The position numbers and the translations under genes are program-made. The notes beneath the pieces are model-generated. The model did not search any database, was not told where the DNA came from, and saw only the letters and a list, made by a program, of their open reading frames with translations. Shown here piece after piece: positions 1 to 10,330 of a stretch of 15,084 bases of DNA. The stretch is taken from positions 17,501 through 32,584 of the forward strand of contig JABUQX010131043.1 in NCBI GenBank assembly GCA_015478945.1, in the 5' to 3' direction. How positions within the stretch are numbered: position 1 is the stretch's first letter; the number at the start of each line of letters is the position of its first letter. This stretch comes from Trachelipus rathkii (Eukaryota > Arthropoda > Malacostraca > Isopoda > Trachelipodidae).

Positions 1-244
1 TTTAAATTTTGCTGAAAGTAATTTTCGAAACGTTGAGTCAATTATAAAATCTCTGGCGAACCTCATTCTTTCAGAATAATGTTTTTAGGAAATCAAGTTC
101 TTTTGTAAAAATTAACATAAGATGACGACATTTTGTATCCCTTTGTCAAAAGTAGTTTTAATTAAGTTGATTAAAAATATGAGAAATGAAAGATAAAATT
201 TTGTCATCATCCAGTAAAAGTATATAGCGAGATGGTGATTGATT

Positions 245-1580
245 GGGTTGTGTAATAAAGCTAATAAAGCGTTTATGGAGGGATAGTTCAGAGGGATTGG
301 AGGACAGCAATAATAGTACCTTATATAAAGGTAGGTGGGATAAGGTAACTGTAGGTATTTTTGGGGAATTAGGTTTATTGTGTCGTAGGGAAAGATATAT
401 GCTGGTATTTTTTGGTCGAAAAAGAGGGCGTCGAGTGACTTGAAGGACTGATTAGTGAAGAGCAAGGTGCGTTTAGAACTGGTAGAGGATGTGTGGATCC
501 ATCTTTACATTGAGAAACAAATGATTGGGAAAGAGGGAGGATGGAAGAATAATTGTATTTAGGTTCTTATGGAATTTGCAACAGGCGTACGATAGGAATT
601 AATAGGGAAGCTCTATTGGCAGGTGTTAGTCATATATGATGTTTGGTGGGTAAGCTTCTGATGGATCACAACGTATGTAATGACGAAGTGAGCGTGTGAA
701 ATGAAAATAAATAGAGTCGAAAGTGATTGGTTTAATATTAATAGCAGAGTGAGGCAGGATGTGTTAAGTTGTCTCCTTGGTTTTCAATTTGTGTATGGAT
801 GAGTTATGAAAAGAATTAGAGGTAAGGGATGGAGTTAGATGGTGTTAGAATGATGGAAAATGAAAGAGAGTGGAGGGATCCCTACCAATTATATTGGAAT
901 GATTTGGTTTTGTGTGGCGAATCTGAAGAGAGTTTGAGAGGATTGGTGGAGAGATTTATTAAGGTGTGTAAAAGGAGGTTTTGGAAAGTAAACGTAGATT
1001 AAGGTAAGGTTAATGGTTGTGAGTGAGGATAGTCCTCGGTGTGAAGTTATGTTAGATGGTGAAACAGCTGGACAAAAGTGTCTGAGTTTAAATATTTAAG
1101 ATAAATGTTGGATGAAAGGGAATGGATGAAGCAGAGTGTGAGTAGGAAAGTTGTGATGGCAAGAAGGTGGCTGGTGTAATTAAATCGTTGTTGGATGTAA
1201 GGGACTAAGTCTTGAGTGGCGCTAGGGTCTTTCCTTTGCATGAGGGGTATGTTGTTACCTGTGTTAATTGTATGGTAGTGAGACTATGTCTGGAATAAGA
1301 GGTATTGATCTCAAAGTACAATGTGTTCAGGATGGGAAATCTTAGGGGTGTGTCTAGGTGTAGAGAATTGAATAAATTGGGAATGACATATTAAGAGAAT
1401 AAATGAGATGTACTTTGAGATGCGTTTGGAAAGGATGGAAAGAAAGTTGGTTGGTTTAAAACGGATGTCTATTAGTGCTGGGTGTGCGTGGGAATGACCG
1501 GAGGAAAGACTGAAGAAAAAGTCGGACTTTTGGATCAGTAAGGAATGCCTGGGTGCAGAAATGGTGAGCTTTGGCAGAGG
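245..1580 (+). pseudogene. Degenerate LINE reverse transcriptase, ORF2-like relic
   Basis: This is the remains of a non-LTR retrotransposon reverse transcriptase, read on the plus strand through several frame changes. Landmarks in order: WRTAIIVP at about 297-320; EEQGAFRTGRGCVD at 457-498, a conserved fingers motif; VRQ followed by a CVxxSPW-like stretch at 748-780, where one lost G shifts the frame inside the usual RQGC box; LYWNDLVLCGESEE from 889, where the catalytic box usually read as YADD has become YWND (892-903); SEFKYLR at 1081-1100; and a late NLRG stretch (about 1338) with RPEERLKKK and KECLG-like pieces near 1500-1550. The tail pieces match the region after the thumb seen in many decapod LINE proteins. 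Stops and indels occur throughout, so no active protein is possible. The family match is from memory, and I cannot assign the LINE clade. The sense strand is G-rich and C-poor. Confidence 0.8.
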
Positions 1581-1935
1581 CAAACGAAAGGTGCATAATA
1601 GGAGTGAATAAACGGGGATTTTGCTGAGAGCGGGGTTAGTTGTACTCCTGGGGCACGGGGATGAAACCTCGCAACTTTGACGAGATGGCCGATAGTGTGA
1701 GACGGTTCTGTCCGAGGCTCCCTTGAAAGCTTCTAGGTTTGGATTTTCCTGACCTCCGACAGGTTCTCACAAAAAGTAATAGAAAGGGGGTCGGTAATAT
1801 TGACTTTCTTTTCAACTACTGCTTCATATTCTTCTCTACTACTTTTTTGTTTCTCGGGTGCATGTTACGCACCTTCACCACGTCTTGGTGGAGAGAAAGG
1901 CTGTGGAAGTTGTTCGTAGAATATGTATTCGTTAA
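1581..1935 (+). other. Possible LINE 3' untranslated region with two hairpins
   Basis: No coding signal is visible after the reverse transcriptase relic. The stretch is less AT-rich than what follows and runs directly into a (TA)n block. Two adjacent small stem-loops can be read: GGTGC/GCACC (1857-1861 with 1869-1873) and CACCA/TGGTG (1876-1880 with 1886-1890). LINE 3' ends often carry a stem-loop recognised by their own reverse transcriptase and may end in a simple-repeat tail, so a 3' UTR is a reasonable inference. It is not proven, because no second copy of this end is in the window. Confidence 0.35.
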
Positions 1936-2240
1936 TATATATATATATATAATTATATATATATATATATATTATATATTATATATATATATATCTATAT
2001 ATATCATTATGATATTATAGTATCTATATATATATATTATATATATGAATATATATATTTTGAATATTATAATATATATATATATATATCACTATAGTAG
2101 TAATACTATATATATATATCATATACGCCGTATATACATATATATATATATATATAGTATATTATAGCTATATATGTATTGTATATATTTTTATTATTAT
2201 ATACTAATATATGTAATTATTATTATAATATATTATGATA
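1936..2240. repeat. Imperfect (TA)n block
   Basis: The block is almost entirely alternating T and A, with runs of 10-20 bp broken by AA or TT steps that flip the phase and by isolated G or C bases. It begins right after the possible LINE 3' end, so it may have grown from that element's tail. Open frames in it encode only I/Y-rich low-complexity peptides and are not genes. Confidence 0.9.
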
Positions 2241-2384
2241 CATTATTATTATTAATAAAGTATCTTGTGTACTTGTACTTGTACCTATGTCACTTGTGGG
2301 TACTCTGAGACGAAAATTCAGACGGTAATACTGTACTCTGGACTTCGTACTTGTACATTGACAAAGTCTTGGGGCCCAAGCCCT
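2241..2384. other. Non-repetitive island between TA blocks
   Basis: About 140 bp of mixed sequence lies between two TA blocks. It has several GTAC tetramers, including GTACTTGTACTTGTAC around 2268-2284 and GTACTTGTAC again near 2347-2356, and a near-perfect palindrome CTTGGGGCCCAAG at 2368-2380. No coding potential is seen. Confidence 0.5.
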
Positions 2385-2575
2385 GATATAATATAAAGTG
2401 ATACTATATATAGGGCTATTAATATATATATATATATATATGTAAAGGGTTATATAATATATTAATATAGATATATAGATAATATATATATATAATATAC
2501 TAATTATATATATATTATAGTATATATATATATATATAGTAATATTATATAATAATATAGCTAATAATAAGTACG
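2385..2575. repeat. Imperfect (TA)n block
   Basis: TA-rich sequence with the same broken-phase texture as the preceding block. Its longest clean runs are near 2423-2441 and 2521-2538. Confidence 0.85.
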
Positions 2576-3294
2576 GTTGTAGTGTTCTAGTTGGTTCTGT
2601 CGGTCCTCTGTTCTTGGATTCCTCTTTATTCCTTATTTTTTTCCATCTTCGGCTTTTTCTTGGTCCTGTGACGAAGCTTCGTTGAGGATCGTTTGTCGGT
2701 TTAAACGAGCATTAGGTTTGGTTTTTGGATAACATGTTTTCTTATAGCATTCAGTCTCTTAAGTGTCTGTACACGTAGTTCGGCGACTCAAGTGTAAATA
2801 TACTTTATCGTATAATTTTCTTTTTGTTATCAAGTCTTTTTGTTGTCCTTATTGTTGTTAAGTAGATATTGATAAACAAACAAACTAAATACATCAAAAC
2901 CTTCAATCAATAAAAGCCTGCCAACATTTTAGAAAAACACGACAAATAATGTCAGTTTTGGCAATATTAATGCGAAAATAAAAAACATTATATACAAATC
3001 ATAATAATTCTTTATAAAGAAAACATTATTTATTATATCATCATTATTATAATTAACATATCTATCATTACTAACAGAATTTGTCATATTATATGAATAT
3101 AGAGATCCGGCATTTTGTTTGAGTTTTATTGAAAATCCGCAGTAATATTTTTTTCCGTACAGCAAGTGTTATGGATTATGATTAACTGCGTTTTTTTAAG
3201 GGTCTAACTAACATATTTGAGCAATTTTTAAAAATCAAAAATAAAATTTAAAACTGCGCATTATTTTAGGCATTATATTTCAATAAATATCATC
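2576..3294. other. AT-rich sequence, no gene seen
   Basis: The first 200 bp are T-rich with some G and C. The rest is strongly AT-rich with many short poly-A and poly-T runs. The minus-strand open frame at 2929-3165 encodes a Y/N/I/F-rich peptide of the sort expected from AT-rich DNA by chance. No repeat family, RNA gene or regulatory signal is recognised. Confidence 0.6.
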
Positions 3295-3640
3295 GCGGCC
3301 CTAAAGAGTAGGAGGACCGCATTATTTGCAGCAACTATAAGATTTCAAACACTGGATAGCCATTTGTATTCTTTGTTACTGGTCTGCTTCGGGAGATAGA
3401 GTGATTACTTAGTACGTCTCTTCATTGGAAGGAGTATCAAACCACTTGAATAAGAGTTCGATAGGATCTTGTTGTATGATGCTTGATGCTGAATTTTTCT
3501 TGTCGACTTTAGTAGTGTGAAATCTAACAAAGAATGAATAACAGCTTGAACTGATGAATCATGAGTCGAATAGTGGTATGAGGTTCGTCCAGTGTAGCTA
3601 AACATAAATCACTATATCTGAAATTGATTCCTGGTTCATT
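3295..3640 (-). pseudogene. Possible degraded coding stretch, family not recognised
   Basis: This island has more balanced base composition than its surroundings. In one minus-strand frame, about 3405-3525 reads as an uninterrupted mixed-composition peptide that includes SSIIQQDPIELLFKWFDTP and NEETY before a stop. In adjacent frames, fragments such as SPEAD and RIQMAIQCLKSY follow downstream on that strand. Two other frames are also partly open, so chance is not excluded. The peptide looks more like real protein than the TA-derived frames elsewhere. It may be a relic of a transposon ORF or of a repeated lineage-specific gene. I do not recognise it and assign no function. Confidence 0.25.
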
Positions 3641-4234
3641 CCGTCTTCGAAGAAAAAACACAACAAACAATACAACACATACAGGACAATATAGATCAGT
3701 TACATTAATTTAAAATTTCTTTATTTTTTTTTTGTCTTTAATGTGAAATACTCCGCGAATATAATATGTTTTACGGCTAAGCTTTCATTTCACTGATCAG
3801 CATCACAAATTCAGGGCGTATAATGTCGAGCGAGATACACCTGTATTTGCTAACATGTTAGCATAATTTTTTGATATGATTGAAAAACAAAAAAAATAAT
3901 TTTAAATTTTTTTTTTATTTACCATTTGTGTCCGAGAGCAAATCAAACACTACTCGCGAATAACAAAAAAAAACATGGATAGAAATAAAAAAAATGTGTA
4001 TACTCCCCGGCTAATTGGTGACTCTGAAACTTTCACGTCCCTGACTGCAGCCTGAAGCAAAAAATATTCCTCAAAATTCTTTCTTTTCTAAAGTCCCTAA
4101 AAAAAGGTACGGTTCTTGGAATCTTATGAACCATTATCGGGATCTGGATTACAAAGGAATCAAAATTCTACATCCAACCACCACGACATAACAATTAATA
4201 ATACAGGTAAAGGCAACCTTCTGTATATAGTAGC
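3641..4234. other. AT-rich sequence, possible LINE 3' fragment near 4135-4190
   Basis: Most of this stretch is AT-rich with poly-A and poly-T runs and no coding signal. Around 4135-4190 the sequence (ATCGGGATCTGGATTACAAA, then a short CCAACCACCAC run) loosely recalls the conserved GGATC-containing 3' region of RTE-type LINEs and their SINEs in arthropods. The resemblance is weak and from memory. Confidence 0.25.
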
Positions 4235-4358
4235 TAGTGATGAACTAGTATATATATATAGTAAATATACTATATAATATTACTCTTGGAGACATTATAT
4301 TAGTAGTGATATGACGTTATATATATAGTGTATAATGAATAGCCTTAGTATATCGTAC

Positions 4359-4391
<33 letters not shown>

Positions 4392-4592
4392 GGCTACAGT
4401 ATATATAGTAATATATATACTATAGTATATATAGTATATATTTATACAAAAAAATCTATATATATTAAGTTATATATATAGTAGACGGTATATATATATT
4501 AATATAAAGATATATATAGTCTATATATAGTACTATAATATAGTAAGTTTTACTTATATATAGTATATATATATCTGTTATGATTAATATAG
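4235..4592. repeat. Imperfect (TA)n block
   Basis: TA-rich tract with frequent TATAGTATAT-type interruptions. The cleanest alternating run is at about 4365-4391. No gene is present. Confidence 0.88.
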
Positions 4593-5120
4593 TAAGTTCT
4601 TAACGTTTGAAATCATTTTGAAAAAAATTGTAGGACGAGTGTCGAAAAATGTCAAAAAAAAAAAAAAGGGCGGTTATTCAAAAAATATCGAAAATACAAC
4701 GAAGAATGACTAACAAGTCACAACCATAATCACTCGAAATCGACAGTGTTTAGGGTCAGGACAAAAGCTGCTGTTTTCTAATTTTGCTTTACCATCAAAA
4801 CCTTGGCATGAAATTGAGAATATTTTGTCACATTTTTTAGGTGACCGGGGGGGCTAAATGGGGCATTCGGCCTGACGGAGCAATAAGAATTGGACCCTCT
4901 CGCTTAACAAATAAATAGTGCTTGGGATGTTGAACGTCTATTCTAAAAATCCAAATGGGAGTCGCTGAGCACAATATTATTTAGATTTAAAGTATTCTCC
5001 GCCGGTTCACTTGGTTGACAATATTATTTTTTTAAATGTTTTATTAATCGTATTTATTTTTGATAGCTATTGATCTGTAATTTTTTGGTAGGGAATGGTC
5101 CCCTGTTTTATCAAATACAA
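4593..5120. other. Mixed AT-rich sequence, no gene seen
   Basis: The stretch holds A-rich runs, including about a dozen A near 4656-4668, and a small G-rich patch around 4840-4880 (GACCGGGGGGGC). No open frame of note, repeat family or RNA gene can be supported. Confidence 0.55.
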
Positions 5121-5190
5121 TGATAATAATAATACATAATTACGAATAATTATAATAATGAATCAATAATAATAATAAATAATAATAATA

Positions 5191-5222
<32 letters not shown>

Positions 5223-5262
5223 TAATAATAATAATAATATAATAATAATAATAATAATAATG
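5121..5262. repeat. (AAT)n microsatellite with slipped units
   Basis: AAT trinucleotide repeats run through most of this stretch, degenerate at the left and regular from about 5165. Several units have lost one A, giving ATAAT breaks near 5191, 5220 and 5239 that shift the repeat phase. AT-rich sequence with no gene continues to about 5435. Confidence 0.9.
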
Positions 5263-5435
5263 ATTAAAATAAAATGCTATTATAGTAATAATTCATATTA
5301 TTTTTCGTATTCATAATAATATTAATTATATTAGAGCTCCAACTGAAACATTAATAAGAATGATAATGATGATAAAATATTTATTTAGATTCACTTAAAT
5401 TAATTATACCAAGAACGACTAAATAATGTAGCTCC

Positions 5436-5748
5436 TGTTATTGTTGTTGTTCTTCATTTTTTGTACTGGTTCTGGTTCTTCTAGTTCTTGTTCTTTTTCT
5501 TTTTCTTGCTGTTGTTGTTCTTCTTATTCTTATTCCAATTCTCTTTCTTGTTGTTGTTCATGTTCTTTTATTTATTTATGTTGTTATTGTTTCTTCTTCT
5601 TATTCTTCTTTTTTTTCTTTTTTGCTTTTTCTTTTTTTCTTTTCCTTTTCCTTTCACTTTTTTTTCTTTTTTTTTTTTTTTCTTTTTTTCCTTTTCCTTT
5701 TCTTTCTTTTTCTTTCTTTCCTTTTATTCTATCTTTCTTCTTTTCTCA
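5436..5748. repeat. Polypyrimidine (T/C-rich) tract
   Basis: About 310 bp are dominated by T and C on the plus strand. The left half is built from TTG, TTC and TTCTTG units. From about 5590 it is almost pure pyrimidine made of TTTTC, CTTTT and CTTC units with a long T run near 5668-5690. The plus-strand open frames here give only F/S/L/C-rich low-complexity peptides and are not genes. Confidence 0.88.
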
Positions 5749-5819
5749 ATATAACGGTAAATCACTCTACTTCCGCATTCGATGAGAAATATTCTTGAAC
5801 GGTTCAAAATAGCATACAT

Positions 5820-5880
5820 CAGCGGTTTTTAACCTGTGATTCGCAAAGGTTTCAAATGAGGACCGCGAAAGCTTGAAGAA
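5820..5880 (+). mobile_element. Possible hAT-type transposon 5' terminus, solitary
   Basis: The sequence CAGCGGTTTTTAACCTGTGA at 5820-5839, followed by a TTCGCAAAGG-like stretch and GGACCGCGAAAG, resembles the terminal inverted repeat of many animal hAT elements and their MITEs, which begin CAGNGGTT(C/T)T(C/T)AACCTGTG. The eight bases before it (GCATACAT, 5812-5819) would be the target-site duplication. I could not find a matching inverted end followed by the same octamer. The element is therefore either truncated, perhaps by the TA block at 6353, or the match is partial. No transposase is visible. Confidence 0.4.
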
Positions 5881-6352
5881 TTTTATGATCTCGTGTAGTT
5901 TAAAGAGAAAGCAAAATGAATAAATGAAAGAAAGAAAGCATGAAAGTTTGAAAAAACCTAACATAAGACTCAGAATACAAGTTTTAATTGTTAAATTCAA
6001 TATAATAAGGCTTGCAAGTGCAGTGTAACACCAACCTTCTCATTAATTATAATCATGTTTACGAGAAACATTGAATAAATATTTGCCAATGACACTTTTA
6101 AGGCTTAAATCTCAACATGTTAAGATCATGAGTGGTCTTCGCAAAAAGCATAATTTAAAAGAGGGACGAGGGCCTGTGATCAACAAAACATGTTTTTACT
6201 GGGGATCCGAGGCATCAAAAGATAATTAAAATGGGTTCATGTTAAGGAAAGATTAATAACCAGTTATACATAATTATTTATACTTTTAGTTTTTTGGAAG
6301 TCAGCTTACTTGTTCAATTTCTACGGTAACAATCCTCCTTCCACACACCGCC
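5881..6352. other. AT-rich sequence, no gene seen
   Basis: The minus-strand open frame at 5767-6000 overlaps the hAT-like end and encodes an F/S/L-rich peptide with no motif. If the hAT call is right, this stretch would be the interior of a non-autonomous element. Nothing in it supports coding, RNA or regulatory function. Confidence 0.5.
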
Positions 6353-7090
6353 AGTATATATTATATTATATTATATATATAATATTAGTTATAATATATA
6401 TATTATATTACTTTAATTATATGATATAAGAATATATATATTAATATATGATGTATATATATACCGTAAGTATGAATATTATATATATAGTTTATATATA
6501 TGATAATATATATTATTATTAAACATGGTAATCATATATATATACTATATAGTGATATATAATATATATAATATATATACGTGGTATATAATATACAGTA
6601 ATAAATATATAATATTATAGCTTCATATAATATATTATTATGTATATATAATATATAATATATATTAGTTATATAGTTACATATATATTATACTATATAT
6701 AGAGTAGTATATTATTGTAATATAGTAATATTATATAGTATATAATATTAACGTGTTATATATATTGAGTATTAGAATATTATAGTATATTTATATACTA
6801 TAATATATCAGTACATATATATATCATTAGTATATATATATATAATGATATAGTAAACTACAATAAGTTATGTATACTATATAATAGTATATATATATAT
6901 AATATTATATTATTATATATTATACTATCATATCTATATATATATATATTATGATACTATAAAAATATATATTATAATATAGTTATATATATATTATTTT
7001 ATATATTCAGTTATATATAATTAATACTTAATATATATTATAGTTATATATATATATAATATTATATATATATTAATATATCTATATTTC
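6353..7090. repeat. Imperfect (TA)n block, about 740 bp
   Basis: This long TA-rich block has very few G or C bases. Clean alternating runs are short, mostly under 20 bp, and are broken by AA, TT, AGT or TAC steps. No gene is present. Confidence 0.9.
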
Positions 7091-7394
7091 GTTTAGAACA
7101 GAATCATGAAGACGTAATTAATTATCGGTAATATTGGGATAAGATTTTGTAAGTTGCTTAAGTGCAGAATAATATTTTTAAGAAAAGCCTATAACTAATC
7201 TTTACTCCAATTATATTTAATGTCGTTGTTTATTATGCTCTGAGCTAAGCATTTACTTGAAATAGAAGCAAGAAGAGTTCATGCATGTTCAGTTCAACAA
7301 TCTATATATAAATTAATAACTCGTTGTACTCTACTCATTGGCTTTCCGTACTTTAAAACATACAACACTACCATACATACAACACCAGTACGTA
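7091..7394. other. AT-rich island between TA blocks, no gene seen
   Basis: About 300 bp of non-repetitive sequence with scattered G and C. A small direct repeat, CATACAAC / CATACATACAACAC, lies near 7358-7385. No coding or RNA signal is seen. Confidence 0.5.
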
Positions 7395-8232
7395 TATTGA
7401 ACTAGTAGTCTAGTATATAGTATATATTATAGTATATATATTATAGTTATAGTTATATATATATATAACTAGTCATAGTATAGTTATATATATTAGTAGA
7501 TATATATATATTAGTATTATATAATATATAATATCTATATATATATATGATATAGTATCTATATAAAGTATCTACCTCTTATATATATACTATATTATAT
7601 ATATATATTTAATATATAGCTATCCTTTTATAAGTTCATATATAAATATATATATATAATATTATAGTATATATACTATATATATATAGATATATATAAT
7701 ATTATATATTAAGTCATCGATTAATCAGTAACCACAAATGTTTATCTCAATATAATAAATTTTGGATAGCCATATATGATATCATATATAATATTATTAT
7801 ATATATTATATATATATATTATGTTATATATATATAGTATATATATATATAGCTAGTATATATATATTAATATATAATATTAGTATTTATTAATATAATA
7901 TATATATAGTGATATATAATAATTAAAATAGTATATATATACTATAATATATATATATATATAGTATGATATATATATATATATATATAATATATATATA
8001 TACTATATCGATATAGTAATACTATAATTATATATATAATAAGTTATATATATATTTATCATTATATACATGTAAATAATAGACATATAATAACCAGATA
8101 ATATATATATTCTATATATAGTATATATATATATATATATATTATATATATTATATATAAGTATAATATACTATATATAATATATATATGATATATTTAT
8201 ATATATATATATACTAATATATATCATATATT

Positions 8233-8266
<34 letters not shown>

Positions 8267-8296
8267 ACTATATAGTATATATATATAGTTTATATG
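7395..8296. repeat. Imperfect (TA)n block, about 900 bp
   Basis: This is the longest TA-rich block in the window, broken only by a short mixed stretch at about 7710-7775. Its texture matches the other blocks: short alternating runs with many phase flips. Confidence 0.9.
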
Positions 8297-8601
8297 AGAT
8301 TTGATATAAGATAATAAATTTTTAAAAACATTTCTATTACGTTGCATTTAAAATCTAAAATTTAAATTTAAAATTTAAAATCAACCTATCAAGTTAGCAA
8401 AATATTTAATACATAAAAGTTAAATACAGTTGGTCTGAATCATAATTTTAAAATTCCTTTATTTTTAACACCAATTGTAAAATAATAAAGTAAAATAAAA
8501 AAATAAAACTTTTGAAATTGATTTTTTTAGTTTTTAATTTATTGGAAAATTCTCTTATTGATTTCAGGAGCATATGCCCGTGTCCTCTTCTTCTTCAAAC
8601 A
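8297..8601. other. A/T-rich sequence ending in a splice-acceptor-like site
   Basis: The stretch is AT-rich with repeated AAATTTAAA motifs near 8350-8380. At 8551-8567 the plus strand reads TCTCTTATTGATTTCAG, a good metazoan 3' splice-site shape. The plus-strand frames after it close within about 25 codons, so an exon is not supported. No gene is called. Confidence 0.35.
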
Positions 8602-8820
8602 TCAACTCTCTTCCACTAAACATTGCCTTAGATCATGACTGAAACTCAAATTTCCGACTTCTACGGCAGCAAATTCTACTCTGTTCCCTAATAGTCTCAA
8701 TTCAAAATTTTCATTCATATGAACAAGTTCTCCTGTCTCTGATTTGATGTTTTCTACTATTTTCTCCGCTGCAACTTCGATTGTCTTGCTACATTCTATT
8801 AGTAAATTTATTTGTGGCAT
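8602..8820 (-). CDS. Protein-like small ORF or exon fragment, unknown
   Basis: This minus-strand open frame of 72 codons starts at an ATG at 8820 and encodes a peptide beginning MPQINLLIECSKTIEV. Unlike the AT-derived frames elsewhere it has balanced composition: acidic and basic residues alternate with hydrophobic ones, as in helix-forming proteins (EVAAEKIVENIKSETGEL, then LRLLGNRVEFAAVEVG). No signal peptide, membrane segment or known motif is visible. I see no clear extension of the frame upstream and no supported splice site on that strand, so it could be a single exon, a transposon ORF remnant or a chance frame. I do not recognise the family. Confidence 0.25.
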   Translation of the reverse strand: MPQINLLIECSKTIEVAAEKIVENIKSETGELVHMNENFELRLLGNRVEFAAVEVGNLSFSHDLRQCLVEES

Positions 8821-9150
8821 TCATTTACTTCTTAAAAACATGCTATCCTAAACTCTTCGACAATCTAAATTCCAAATTTAAAACACTTTCCTTTACAAAT
8901 TTTTTGGCATCGGGATCCTTATGGATTTAAATATTTTAATATTCAAAAATTCTTTCCAAGTGAATACCGATGTTTCCATTTTTAGAAAGAATGTTTAAAA
9001 ACCTTGCACATAATTTTCTAAGTGAAAAATTATTATTTTTTGTATTAATTCATTGTTGAAATATTTATTAAGAAATTCTGGATATGGCTAAGCACTTAAT
9101 CTTCCCAGACTGTAAAGACTCTAAAGGCTAGGAAACTGATTGAAACTTTG
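8821..9150. other. AT-rich sequence, no gene seen
   Basis: A 330-bp island with stops in all frames that I checked by eye and no recognised repeat. It leads into the next TA block. Confidence 0.5.
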
Positions 9151-9850
9151 CAATATATATAAAATATATATATATATATATATTATAGTTATATTATTAG
9201 TACTATAAGATATTTATGTATATAATAATATATATTATATATATATAATATATATATATGTTATATAATACCAGTATATATATGTAACTATATATATAAT
9301 ATATATGATTATATACTATATATATATAGACTATATATATTTATTATATATATAATATGATATAATATAGTATAAATATATATCTAACTATATATATATA
9401 TAATAGCTAGGTTATTATACTATATATATTATAAATACTAATATTATATATATATATATGTATATATATTTATATTTGAACTATCGTACAATGTATATAT
9501 ATATATATTATATATATATATATATATATGATTATTAATTTATATATATATAATATATTATATTATATAATATATAGATTATATGAATCATATTACTTAT
9601 ATATATTTATATTAATATATATTATATAATATATATATATATATATATTTATTATTGTATATATAATTATAATTATATATTATTAATAATATATATAATA
9701 TAAATGTTATTATATTGTATAATTTAATGATTATTATTTATTTATTTTATATAATTATTTATTAATTAATATTTATATATTTATTATATATATTAATATA
9801 TATAAAGTTATTATTATATAATATATTTATATATATTTATATTTTCAACA
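9151..9850. repeat. Imperfect (TA)n block grading into AT-rich DNA
   Basis: TA-rich sequence with short alternating runs. After about 9700 the TA alternation is diluted with TTA and ATT units and long T runs. Confidence 0.88.
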
Positions 9851-10330
9851 ATCCTATTTATATTATATATTTTGTTATATTATATAATATTTTTATTTTT
9901 TATTTTATTTTATTTTTTTTGATGTATTATTTTTATATATTGAATTTCTTTGTTTTTTAGTTTTTTAAACGGCTTTATTTTATGTATATTATTTATTTTG
10001 ATTATTAGATTTTGATTTATTTTATTTTTTATATTTTTTATTTTTATATCATTTTGCAGTATGATATTTTTAGATTGATATTTTTTGATGGGTTTCTTTG
10101 ATTAAGATAGTTTTTGTTCTATTAATGATTTTAACTATTTTGATGGTATAGTATTTTTTTATGTGATTCTATTTCAGAGGAGTCTTTAAATGATTATTCT
10201 ATTTTTATTTTTTATCTATTTTATATTTTAGAGAAGATATTAAGAGATGAGTAATATTTAGTAGACGAGATGATGAGGAGTATAGAAGGGATATTTTTTA
10301 TATTGATGTTTATCTATTATATGAGTATTA
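9851..10330. other. T-rich, C-poor block without a gene
   Basis: The plus strand is dominated by T, with G moderately frequent and C rare, built from TTTTA, TTTAT and TGATT words. Composition is strongly skewed between strands, unlike the balanced TA blocks on either side. The open frame at 10270-10491 runs into TA repeat and is not a gene. No repeat family is recognised. Confidence 0.55.

Noticed and set aside
112..465. Minus-strand ORF of 117 codons opposite the first LINE
   Set aside because: The plus strand carries the RT motifs; this is an antisense shadow of AT-rich decayed sequence.
1936..2240. TA-rich blocks as CRISPR arrays, replication origins or promoters
   Set aside because: There are no regular spacers, initiator sites or adjacent genes; the sequence is explained by simple-repeat expansion.
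5441..5785. Two overlapping plus-strand ORFs rich in Phe, Ser, Leu and Cys that mimic membrane proteins
   Set aside because: They translate a T/C-rich low-complexity tract, with hydrophobicity forced by composition.
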